DNA from: Azorinus chamasolen
Taxonomy: Eukaryota; Mollusca; Bivalvia; Cardiida; Solecurtidae
Assembly: GCA_963576725.1 (NCBI GenBank)
Contig: OY755252.1
Span: forward strand, 24,930,655-24,994,654
Direction: 5' to 3'
DNA length: 64,000 nt
Shown: positions 21,013 through 29,721 of the stretch, one piece after another
Layout of the letters: each line of letters starts with the position of its first letter
Numbering within the stretch: position 1 is the first letter of the stretch
Made by a program: the position numbers and the translations under genes
The notes under the pieces: model-generated
Seen by the model: only the letters and a program-made list of their open reading frames with translations
Told to the model about the DNA's origin: nothing
Database searches by the model: none

Positions 21013-21518
21013 AGTACAAAAATGAGTCATGCAGGAAATACCACATACAGAACAAACACTCGCCCGAACAGCAACACAAGGAAACAGCAAATGTACATGG
21101 GTAGAAAAAACAACAAGAGACGCACAAAGACAAAACAAACATTCAATAGGAGGAAGATGGAAGTACCGCCTTGGAACGGTCAGTGACAAAAGTCACCGGG
21201 GGTTTAAACCGGTTTATGGGCGCCCAACCTCACCCTTATTCCATCCCCATCCTAAAAGACAAACAGTGTAAATAAACGTATCCCCTCTCCGACTAATCTA
21301 CAACAACCGCGACAGCAAATACAGTGGTAAAGTGCATGTATAACAAAAAAACATTTAATTGAACATACTGTATCCACCTATCGCTAGTGTACTCAATGAT
21401 TGAGCTGCAAACAGAGTAACTGTACAAAAGTAATAAAGGGTACGACAAAAATGAAATAGTACAGATATCCGACGTTCTCCTTCCATTTCTGGATTTAAGA
21501 GGTCGCCTTCATAGAGTA
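21013..21518 (-). other. Naiad 3' UTR with two adjacent conserved hairpins
   Basis: On the transcript (minus strand) a hairpin CGGUGAC-UUUU-GUCACUG (21181-21198) is followed at once by ACCG-UUCCAAGG-CGGU (21165-21180). Both recur in the Naiad copies at 36555-36593, 59181-59214 and 63431-63466 with different stem sequences that still pair. A GGTT...AACC stem lies just upstream (about 21208-21232). A SECIS element would be expected in this UTR, but I could not identify a convincing SECIS core by eye. Confidence 0.6.
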
Positions 21519-21862
21519 CTAAACCTTTCTTGTCGGCGTACATGCAAAGAGGCCAGCGTGATTGCCAACTGTAAAAGGGTTCACAACCAAACATGCAGTA
21601 TGTTGTAATAATACAGGATCATATCCCTTTTTAATGAATTGTTTTATATATTTGATGAACAAAGTGAGAAAATGGGTATGTCCAATAATTCTACGAAGTT
21701 TGTAAATCACATCACCATAAAATTCAGGATGTGAAATCCCGTGTCGCAAAAGTACCTTGAGATTACATTTGTACTTGCCAATAAGCGAGAGATTTCGATA
21801 GTAAAATTTAGAGAAAGTTTTTCTTAGTTTATGGTATCTATATCCTTGTTTAAGCAGTTTTT
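21519..21862 (-). CDS. Naiad polyprotein, C-terminal ~113 codons beyond the LINE
   Basis: After the LINE, the frame continues KLLKQGYRYHKLRKTFSKFY and then GISHPEFYGDVIYKLRRIIG, ending ...ACTPTRKV at a TAG (21519-21521). The uninterrupted copy at 59.0-60.3 kb joins the same sequence directly to LTE, so the LINE lies between residues ...ILTE and KLLKQ. The TAG aligns with a TAG in the copy at 63.8 kb once a 1-bp indel there is allowed for, so it is probably the true stop. This makes the full protein about 1,060 residues. Confidence 0.8.
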
Positions 21863-21864
21863 GT

Positions 21865-24153
21865 GTGTCAAACATTGAAGTCACGGACCCTGGACTGTCC
21901 GACGGTAGTGGTAAAATTTCGCGAGATCATTTTTCTGTAACTTTCGAGGCAAAGGCCGCAAAACCTCCAACAGTGAGGAAAACTGTTTCATTTCGGAGAC
22001 TTAGGGCAATTAATGTCGAATCATTCAAAAGGGACCTCCTCGACTCAGTACCCATCGAGACAAGTATGCAAACGGCAGATGTTGATGAGCTGGTTAAATC
22101 ATATACACAGATACTGGCAGCACTTGTCAATAAACATGCACCACTGTGTACTAAAACCATAACACTCAGACCATCATGTCCTTGGTATACCCAGGAACTG
22201 CACGATGCAAAACATGTGAGGCGCAAATTGGAACGGAACTGGAAAAAGTCCAGGCTCACAATAGACCATCAGCTATACAGAGAACAGTGTGCCAAAGTCA
22301 ACAAGCTGTTGATAAAGTCGAGAATTGATTTCTACTCAGAGAAAATTGAAACATGCCAGGCAGACTCGAAAAGTCTTTTCAAAGTCACTAAGCATCTGCT
22401 AGGTTCAACTAATGATATCGCATTGCCTACGAATTCATCCTCGAAACAACTTGCACAAGACTTCAGTGACTTTTTCGTTGAAAAGGTGGACAAAATACGG
22501 GCAGATATTTCATCAGGCACTGTTTCTAGTGTGCCGAATACCACTGAGATGCAGCATTCAACAAACTTTTTAGAAAAGTTTGATGCGGCTACAGTGGAAG
22601 AAGTAGAACAGATCATTAAGGCATCCCCCTGTAAGTCTTGCGAACTGGATCCAATACCTACATGGCTGCTAAAGGCATGCCTTGATGAACTCCTACCGAT
22701 TTTGACAAACATTATTAACTCCTCTTTAGACACTGCCTGCGTTCCAAAAAGTTTCAAGACGTCATATGTCAGACCCCTTTTAAAGAAACCTGATCTCGAT
22801 TCAAATGAACTTAAAAATTATAGGCCTGTATCAAATCTGCCATTTGTCTCCAAAGTATTAGAAAAAGTTGTTGACAAACGCATTGAGTCCCATCTGACCT
22901 CAAACAGTCTACACGAGCAGCATCAGTCAGCATACCGAAAGCATCATTCAACAGAGACTGCTCTTCTGAAAGTTCAAAACGATATCCTTCAATCCCTAGA
23001 TAGAAACGAAATTACAATTCTGGTGATGCTTGACTTATCGGCTGCATTTGATACTATCGATCACGAAACGTTGCTGAAACGCCTGGAAAGAGACTTCGGA
23101 ATCATTGGGAAACCTCTTGAGTGGATGACCTCCTATCTAAATGACCGCTATCAAAAAGTGTCAATAGATGGGGAATTGTCCACTCCAGTTAACATGAGAT
23201 ATAGTGTGCCACAGGGATCGGTCCTAGGACCGAAGCACTACATCATGTACACAAAACCTGTCGGCTCAATATGCAGAACCCATGGGCTCAACCACCATTT
23301 TTATGCCGATGACTCACAATTATACCTATCATTTAAGCCCAAGGACATTTCCTGTCAACAGGAAGCTTTATCACGAGTTGAGAACTGTCTCAAGGAGCTA
23401 GTGTATTGGATGCACCAGAACATGCTGAAGCTCAATACTGACAAAACCGAGGTCATACTGTTTCATACTAAAAACACAGAAGTACCTGAAGAGATTCATG
23501 TGCAAGTAGGACCCTCTAAAATCAAGCCATCTCTGTGTGTAAAGAATCTCGGCGCATGGCTCGATTCACAAATGGATATGACATCACACATCAATTCCGT
23601 GTGTAGGTCTAGCTATGCACAGCTCCGACGAATAGGTCATATAAGAAAGTATCTCTCGCCTGCTGCTACCAAGACTTTGGTGAACTCTCTGGTTACATCA
23701 AAGGTAGACTACTGCAACTCATTGCTGCATGGAATTCCAAACAAAACACTGCGGAAGCTTCAAAGAGTGCAAAACACAGCAGCCCGCATCATAACAAGGA
23801 CTTCTCGATATAATCATATCACGCCGGTTTTGAAAGAACTTCACTGGCTTCCGGTTCAGCATCGGATTGAATTCAAAATTCTGACACTTACGTATAAGGC
23901 CATGCACAATGAATCCGCCAAGTACATTGTCGACATGCTTGACGTGTACAGGCCCCGCAGAGAATTAAGATCAGCAAGTAGTTCTTTGTCGTTGGTTGTA
24001 CCAAAAAGTCGTAAGGTAAAGTACGGTGAGAGAAGTTTCATGCATGCAGCTCCCAAACTCTGGAATGCTCTTCCATCAGGCATTAGAGATGCAAGCTCAC
24101 TGGCATGTTTCAAAAAATCTCTGAAAACGCATTTCTTCAACATACATTATTAG
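21865..24153 (+). CDS. LINE ORF2 fragment: end of endonuclease, complete reverse transcriptase
   Basis: The frame of 762 codons is open from the truncated 5' end. The GTG at 21865 is only where the frame opens after the junction and is not a natural start. It begins at the last endonuclease motif, where SD and DHFSV are separated by a 7-8-residue insertion (GSGKISR). The RT has KNYRPVSNLPFVSKVLEKVV, LVMLDLSAAFDTIDH (catalytic Asp about 390), SVPQGSVLGP and FYADDSQLYL (YADD about 480-483). The C-terminus YGERSFMHAAPKLWNALPSG is typical of CR1/L2-group LINEs. ORF1 and most of the endonuclease are missing, so it is immobile alone. The open RT suggests a recent insertion. Confidence 0.88.
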   Translation: MSNIEVTDPGLSDGSGKISRDHFSVTFEAKAAKPPTVRKTVSFRRLRAINVESFKRDLLDSVPIETSMQTADVDELVKSYTQILAALVNKHAPLCTKTITLRPSCPWYTQELHDAKHVRRKLERNWKKSRLTIDHQLYREQCAKVNKLLIKSRIDFYSEKIETCQADSKSLFKVTKHLLGSTNDIALPTNSSSKQLAQDFSDFFVEKVDKIRADISSGTVSSVPNTTEMQHSTNFLEKFDAATVEEVEQIIKASPCKSCELDPIPTWLLKACLDELLPILTNIINSSLDTACVPKSFKTSYVRPLLKKPDLDSNELKNYRPVSNLPFVSKVLEKVVDKRIESHLTSNSLHEQHQSAYRKHHSTETALLKVQNDILQSLDRNEITILVMLDLSAAFDTIDHETLLKRLERDFGIIGKPLEWMTSYLNDRYQKVSIDGELSTPVNMRYSVPQGSVLGPKHYIMYTKPVGSICRTHGLNHHFYADDSQLYLSFKPKDISCQQEALSRVENCLKELVYWMHQNMLKLNTDKTEVILFHTKNTEVPEEIHVQVGPSKIKPSLCVKNLGAWLDSQMDMTSHINSVCRSSYAQLRRIGHIRKYLSPAATKTLVNSLVTSKVDYCNSLLHGIPNKTLRKLQRVQNTAARIITRTSRYNHITPVLKELHWLPVQHRIEFKILTLTYKAMHNESAKYIVDMLDVYRPRRELRSASSSLSLVVPKSRKVKYGERSFMHAAPKLWNALPSGIRDASSLACFKKSLKTHFFNIHY

Positions 24154-25419
24154 GGCAGTTTAGAAAACGTACCTGCTAATCGTCGGTTATCATAATTGCT
24201 GCATTGGCCACAGAGTGTTGATCCTGCCACTTCCTTATGACTGTGGACTTTTAAACCCCTTTTTCAAATATAATGCTCCACAAATGTGGAAAATAGATAA
24301 ATGAATAACAAAAACCTCATCCATATTTTATGGACTTCTAGGGAATCCCCTTGCTGTTGAACGTGCGGGTGTTGTGTCAGCGGGATTCCGCTGTCCAGTT
24401 GTTGCGGTGGCCGAGGGAGTGCTGTTCTTAAACGGGGCATCCCTATATGCTTGGTACCTCTGGTAACTCCAGTTCCAATGCCGGAGGGAGCACCGTAGTG
24501 GAACAGGGCTACCCTCTACGGTATAATTCCGCGCTGGTACATTGGGAGTCTTGCTGGCATGACTTGCTACCCTGTCCTTAACCAGTGCCAGGGATTCCTG
24601 TTAAGCTGACCCAGTTTCCGTATTTTTGCTTTCCAGTGAACTGGGTCGTGTAATATATGGGCAGCGGGCAAATTAAGCCTGTACGGTCTAATGCAGCATC
24701 GCGTGTCTCAGTCAGTCTCGATTTGTCCGATGTGATTCCTTTGCCATTGCAGCCGGTGGGATATGTTGCAGGAACAGTATACGTGATACCTTCTTTAGCT
24801 CTACTTTGGCTGGGCTTTTTGGGTTCCCATAATAAGACATTTTATTCTGTAATTAAACTTTGGATATACCCAATTACAACTCTATTAAAATATGATACGC
24901 TGTGTACTCCCTCATTGCCATAGCGGGTCGAATAGTGTTTGACGACTGGAGGGGTTGCATAGTGCGCGTATATAACAGTTGTGTATTTGTATTGCTTAGT
25001 TTATATGCATGAACTTCAAATTGATCTGTTCTGTTACCCAATTTTCCGGCAATAATTTATGTGCAGTGTTGTATGTTAAACGAATGTACCCAAGTCTGTT
25101 GAGTCTGGGTCAAAATTATGGGACGTACTGGCACTGCGCATAGAATGTTGCATTCAAGTTATGTTTTTTTACAATCTGAGTGCGTTGACACACTATAATA
25201 GAACATACAGACAGATAAACTTACGGAAAAGATTAGCTTATTTACCAATGTCCTAAATAAATTCTATTTTATTATTATTCTTATCTATATATAAGTATTA
25301 AATGTATTTTATTTTAAATTTTTCTGTAATTTACGCATTATTGTACAGTAAATGTATCTTTGTGAAGCGCTTTTGAACGCACATATCCTGTATGAAAAGA
25401 GCGCTATATAAATGTGGTA
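24154..25419 (+). other. Long 3' UTR of the LINE, possibly composite
   Basis: After the RT stop there are about 140 bp that end in an A/T-rich run (24285-24310). Then comes a GC-richer block (24340-24660), an 88-codon frame (24657-24923) with no recognised domain, and AT-rich sequence to the (AAT)n tail. The 88-codon frame is not assigned a function. Confidence 0.45.
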
Positions 25420-25445
25420 TAATAATAATAATAATAATAATAATT

Positions 25446-28295
25446 TTCAGTTAAAATGAGATTTCGACTGTTAAAATCGTCAATAGATGAACAAGCTCTA
25501 GCAAAACGAATAAGTTGAGATATATAAACCCCGTAAGATGGAGCACGGGGAACATCCCCGTCAAGATGAGGAAAATTTACAATATTAAAATCAAAATCAT
25601 CTCTTTTGTCATATATTTTAGAAGAAATCATTCCATTATTAATTTTAAGGTCTAGGTCAAGAAACGCTGCATAATTGTCGGACGGGTTAGCTTTATTCAA
25701 TTTGAGTTCTTTAGGATAAATTGTAGGAATCAGAGCATTAAAGAAAGGGTTATCTAAGTTAAAAATATCATCCAAATATCGACAAGTATCATTGAAGGCT
25801 TTTATAACATCTTCTTGTGATTGAGGATTCAAACTCAACATGAAATCTCTCTCATAGCAGTACAAAAACAAATCTGCGACAAGTGGTGCACAATTCGTAC
25901 CCATGGGAATACCAATTACCTGACGGTATATAGCATTCCCATAACGTACAAATATGTTGTCCAAAAGAAAGGTTAGTGCTTCGCAAACTTCTGAGCAAGT
26001 CCAATTGGTGTAATACTTCATTTGCTCGTCAGTAAAGAAAGCTTTTTCAGCATTACATGCCAAGAATGATGTTTTTTCTCGGGCAAATACTTTCTGGATC
26101 AAGTTAGTAAGCTTATCCTTAATTAAAACATGAGGAAGAGTTGTGTACAGAGTAGAAAAGTCGTACGTGCTTACAGTGGATGCAAGATACCTTTTGTTCT
26201 TAAGTTTGTTTAAGACTTCTGAAGAGTTCTTAATAGACCAGAAGAGATTTATTCCAGAATTTTCATAAGTCTTATCACAGTAAAATTTTAAATGTTCCTT
26301 TACCTTCGTTAAGCAAGAAGTCAAAAGTATAGACAATTTAGTAGTTGTACATGAACTAGAATTTGCAATGAAACGCGCTTTATATGGTTTTTTATGTAGT
26401 TTTGGTAACCAATACATAGTAGGAAGTTTATGTTGTGTAATTTTAATATCGGTTCCAAATTGTTCACACTTTTTGACATGGTCTGAAATGATGGTCTTTT
26501 CGTCAGTGGTAACTGAAATGTATGACCTGGTATTAGTAATTTCCTGCTTCAAGACATCGATATAATGTAATCGTCAAATAATAATCACATTATTTGATGC
26601 CTTATCAGCAGGAACAAAAACGTATTTTGAATGGAAATCCTGCAAACCCTTTTTAAGATGTCTAAATGAAGTTCTAGGTTTAGGTGGAAGAAGGTGTTTA
26701 TTAGAGCTGTAAAAGGAAATGCGTTTATCAATTATATCAAAAATTAGTTTTTTCCAACAAGAAAGGGCAGTAGACTCAACATGTTCTCTTCGACACCATT
26801 TAATACTAAAATTTTGTAAAGCCTCCGCAATCTGAACTCGACAAGAGTTAAAATCTATCAAGGATGGTATTCTATATTTGGGACCTTTATTCAAAAGAGA
26901 TCGTAGACGTTTATCTTTAATTATCTCAAAATTACCAGTAATCACATGACCAGCCGGAGAATAGCAAAATTTTGAGGTGGCGCAATCTCAATTATCAGGA
27001 ATATTATCATTAATATTAAGGTCGGCCACAATTTTATTGTAGTTGAAAATTGTATTTCTGATGGGTTTGTTATATTTGTAGCAGATGATAGGTGGTTCTG
27101 TATTTTTAAAGTATTTAGGAATAGTGTCAATTACATTTTTGTCTCTAAAAATACTTTGTAGGTCAATAAAATCAATACCTTTATTAATAAAAGGAATTTT
27201 CAAGAAGAATCTTTGGTGTTCAGATAATTTGTCGATGTGCGGTCTGAGAACATGTAGAGTAAAGCTTTGTATCAAACTAGCAGTTCCTATGAGAGGATCT
27301 GATCGAAAAATAATTTTATCGGCTTGCTCGTCAATTTCTTTTAATGAACATATAGATAAGGAGGAAAGTCTAGAAAGCATGGCATGTTTACCTGAAATTA
27401 GGCGTAAAGTATGTAGATCAAGAAGAGTCAATTTCAAACGAGATTTTCGTTTAACATTACCATTCTTGCGAATGCCATGCGATCGAGATTTGCGTTTTCT
27501 AATAGAAAAAATTGAAAAAATATCTATATCTGGTTCTTTTGAAATATTTCCAGTCTGGTAAATATTATCATTCAGTCCTAAAGGAAAAGGTGTTTGCAAT
27601 TTTTTGATCCAATTTAATTCAGATATAAATCTAGCTTTCGATTTAAAGCTACTAGTCGCCTCCTTATCGTATGTTATATGCTCAACAATTTGTACTAAAA
27701 CATCTTTAAAAGAATGGCCAGATTTCCGAAAGTGTTGGTATAAAAAATTGTTTAATTTACGATTTCGACACTGATATGCATGCTCACGAAATCGAGTTTT
27801 CAAAGCACGTCCTGTTTGTCCTACGTACTGTATACCGCAACTAGGCGCGTTTCAAGTTAAAACATAAATAACGTTAGTAGTAGTACAATCAACGTCTGAG
27901 TTTATCTTGACATTAAATGTTCTACCATTAACTGTAGATTTTATAGTGGAATTACAAGAAATGTTACTACAACATATGCACCTCTTAGCAAAGCACTTTT
28001 GGATAATTGGATACACTCTGTGTCGTCTGCATAAGGACCGTTTACGAATAGAAGAAACATTTTGGATAACAGATTTTAAAGGTGAAAGTACAACTCTTGG
28101 TCCATTGAAAAAACATTTATTAATAGAAAGAGATGGTATGTGAAAAGATGAAGCCGACTGAAGATTAAGTTGTTTTAAACGAACAAAAGGTTGAAGGGAA
28201 GAGAAATTAGAAATATTTCTGGGTACTTGTACAGATGAAACAGATTGCATATTTAAAGCTTTTAGTTCTATTCGAGGTATTTTAACTTTATTCAT
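25446..28295 (-). CDS. Naiad polyprotein, N-terminal ~950 codons: GIY-YIG EN, CxC linker, RT; three in-frame TGA (probable Sec)
   Basis: From the first in-element Met (28295) the frame stays open to the LINE junction except for TGA at residues 148 (27852-27854), 436 (26988-26990) and 574 (26574-26576). There is no TAA or TAG. A Cys cluster (CFAKRCICCSNISC) is followed by VLT-U-NAPSCGIQYVGQTG, the start of the GIY-YIG nuclease; REH and SGH supply the two His of the CCHH motif. Next comes DN-U-DC, the CxC linker motif with its first Cys replaced. VPADKASNNVIII-U-RLHYI leads into the RT, with YWLPKLHKKPYKARFIANSS, YDFSTLYTTLP (catalytic Asp about 712), GIPMGTNCAPLVADLF and YLDD (840-843). Thumb-region residues PSYGVYISQLIRFAR follow. 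Known Naiads include clam members recoded as selenoproteins, so TGA as selenocysteine is the best reading. The alternative is three chance nonsense mutations. The copy is now disrupted by the LINE. Confidence 0.88.
27600..27854 (-). other. GIY-YIG endonuclease core with Sec-Cys-His-His in place of CCHH
   Basis: The TGA at 27852-27854 is followed four residues later by Cys (U-NAPS-C), then GIQYVGQTGRALKTRFREH and the segment ending in HFRKSGHSF. Penelope-like endonucleases have a conserved CCHH set just around GIY-YIG; here the first Cys codon is TGA. The nuclease nicks target DNA during retrotransposition. Confidence 0.75.
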
Positions 28296-28341
28296 ATTGG
28301 AAAGTGATAGAGGGGCACCTGTATTGTGTTCAACAACACGT

Positions 28342-28714
28342 TGAAGTTTCAATCCAATGGCATGTGCCATATAGGAGTTATCGTCCGGACAAAAAATAGT
28401 GAATTTTTTTACAAGGGCAATAACTCCATTATTAGTGAAGCCAGAGTTATGGACCTTGTGTATGACACTTCCTCTCGTCATGATCTTTCCATGTATGAAG
28501 TTTCATTCCAATGGCATGAGCCATATAGGAGTTATCGTCCGGACAAAAAAGTACTATTTTTTTTTACAAGGGGCAATAACTCCTATAGTAGTGAAGCCAG
28601 AGTTATGGACCTTACGCATGACACTTCCTCTCATTATGCTCTTTCCATATATGAAGTTTCAATCAACTGGCATCAGGCATATTGAAGTTATCGTCCGGAC
28701 AAAAAGTGTGACGG

Positions 28715-28748
<34 letters not shown>

Positions 28749-28802
28749 AACTCTCACGAAAACAATATGTCTCCCCCATATAAATATGGGGGGAGACATA
28801 AT
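28342..28802 (+). repeat. Core-unit block 3, CAGA microsatellite and terminal hairpin of the composite host element
   Basis: About 2.3 further core units are followed by CAGA repeats (about 28710-28748) and a 35-nt hairpin, TATGTCTCCCCC / GGGGGAGACATA, at 28766-28800. This is the 3' terminus of the element that started at 17468. Confidence 0.85.
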
Positions 28803-28815
28803 TACCACAATCAAT

Positions 28816-29052
28816 TTAACCCATTCCTTCATAGGCTATTTTTAGATCCAGCCTCTTTGAATATAAATCTACCAAAAAGGAGCATTAACTAGAGAAAAGG
28901 AAACGTTTTGAATTTTGTAGTTTGAAACCATTGTGATTAAAAGAGCATTAAATTTCGCTCCTATATGAGCAAATACTCTATTTATCACAACGGTTTCAAG
29001 AAGTGACTATTACAGAGGCGTAGAAAGGCGTATTTATGGAGGAATGGGTTAA
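28816..29052. mobile_element. TTAA-flanked MITE, 237 bp
   Basis: Exact TTAA lies at both ends (28816-28819 and 29049-29052). The TIRs CCCATTCCTTCATA and CCCATTCCTCCATA match at 13 of 14 positions. An internal hairpin pairs TTGAAACCATTGTGATTAA with an imperfect complement ending at about 29007. It is the cleanest TTAA-type copy in this part of the window and is probably piggyBac-derived. Confidence 0.8.
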
Positions 29053-29638
29053 TTAGTCACACTGTTTTCAAATAACAAACGGCTTTTGATATAGAATAAA
29101 AACTTAGATTACTTGAAGATTTATTCTCAGAATTTATATTACATTTAATTTAATACATATATTTTTTTTAATTATTGAATTTAAAAAAAATCATGAAATT
29201 TAATGATCGCTCAATCATTGAAAAACAATTATCATTTATATCTATGTGATTATTTTGATTATTATTTGTTCTTCGTTTATTGTGAGATCAGTAAAATGTC
29301 GTATGATTCTTATTTTAAACAGTTTTATATGTATTGATTAAATCTACACTTCCTGGAGCATATGTTTCCCTTGTTACCCTTCAACCACTTTTTATCAAAT
29401 ATAATGTGATTTTGCCCAGGGTCTAAACTATAACATCGTTAGTTTGCGATAATTGCTAGCAAGCCCCTATATATTGGAAAGGCTAACACCAATTAGCTTA
29501 CGGTATATTGATATAGCTCGAACAGTTTGACCTGGACCCTCACCTTTATTCAGGATACATAATGAGAGTGATGACGCTGTATAAATAAAACTCCGCCGGT
29601 AAATCGTTAAGTCTATTCTCGCTGAAATTAGCCCATGC
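29053..29638. other. AT-rich spacer with one copy of a dispersed repeat
   Basis: No gene is visible. At 29405-29485 lies an inverted, diverged copy of the GGCAATTATCACAAACT-type repeat also present at 16.7-17.0 kb. Otherwise it is A/T-rich. Confidence 0.4.
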
Positions 29639-29721
29639 ATATCAAGGGCTTGGTGCAAAACTATTCTAACTCCTTCACAAAGTGAAGGAGTTAGAATAGT
29701 TTTGCACCAAGCCCTCGATAT
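29639..29721. repeat. 83-bp near-perfect foldback
   Basis: The arms (about 40 bp) ATATCAAGGGCTTGGTGCAA... and their complement meet around AAA at 29678. The inner 33 bp of each arm pair perfectly. The structure is too long and too perfect for chance. It is probably the core of a foldback element or a recent inverted duplication. Confidence 0.8.

Larger units (their letters stand above)
21863..25440 (+). mobile_element. 5'-truncated CR1/L2-type LINE inserted in the Naiad
   Basis: It begins inside an endonuclease domain and carries a full RT. Its 3' end is 'gaGCGCTATATAAATGTGGTA' followed by (AAT)n at 25420-25443. It interrupts the Naiad frame after a T-run, sharing a few Ts as target overlap, as 5'-truncated LINEs do. 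The 3' UTR after 24153 is unusually long, about 1.3 kb. It contains a second LINE-like terminus ('aaaatagataaatgaat' near 24290) and a GC-richer stretch (24340-24920), so it may hold a further nested piece. Confidence 0.8.
21013..28341 (-). mobile_element. Naiad-type Penelope-like retroelement, split by a LINE
   Basis: Reading on the minus strand, the element encodes a Cys-rich N-terminus, a GIY-YIG endonuclease, a CxC linker and then a reverse transcriptase. This permuted order (endonuclease before RT) defines the Naiad group of Penelope-like elements. The element is flanked by TGAA (21009-21012 and 28342-28345) and lies inside a tandem array. A LINE (21863-25440) interrupts the 3' quarter of its frame. 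The 5' end may be truncated, because the frame stays open to the junction. Other copies in this window lie at 36540-37127, 59023-60285, 62725-63005 and 63190-64000. The diverged fragment at 32340-33540 is related. Confidence 0.9.
17468..28802 (+). mobile_element. Composite host element: array-type element carrying three nested insertions
   Basis: The 5' end AACTAGAGG...GGATGTCTCCCCTCT (17468-17506) and the 3' hairpin at 28766-28800 (arms TATGTCTCCCCC and GGGGGAGACATA) share the same inverted motif. The core units, about 150 bp ('gggcaataactcc...agccagagttatggacctt...atgagccatataggagttatcgtccggac'), survive as three blocks: 19193-19436, 20258-21012 and 28342-28690. They are separated by a hAT-like element (17608-19192), a second hAT-like element (19437-20257) and a Naiad retroelement (21013-28341). 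Each insertion has a target duplication at its ends. A CAGA microsatellite at 28710-28748 precedes the hairpin. Confidence 0.75.

Noticed and set aside
21355..21594. Extra Naiad frame downstream of the TAG (KKGLVLYEGDLLNPEMEGER...)
   Set aside because: It overlaps the true C-terminal frame in another phase, and the TAG is shared with another copy after a 1-bp indel, so this is probably 3' UTR.
26988..26990. Ordinary nonsense mutation in the Naiad
   Set aside because: All three stops are TGA, all are in frame, two replace Cys of diagnostic motifs, and no frameshift or other stop is present, which is unlike random decay. It remains the alternative until other copies are examined.
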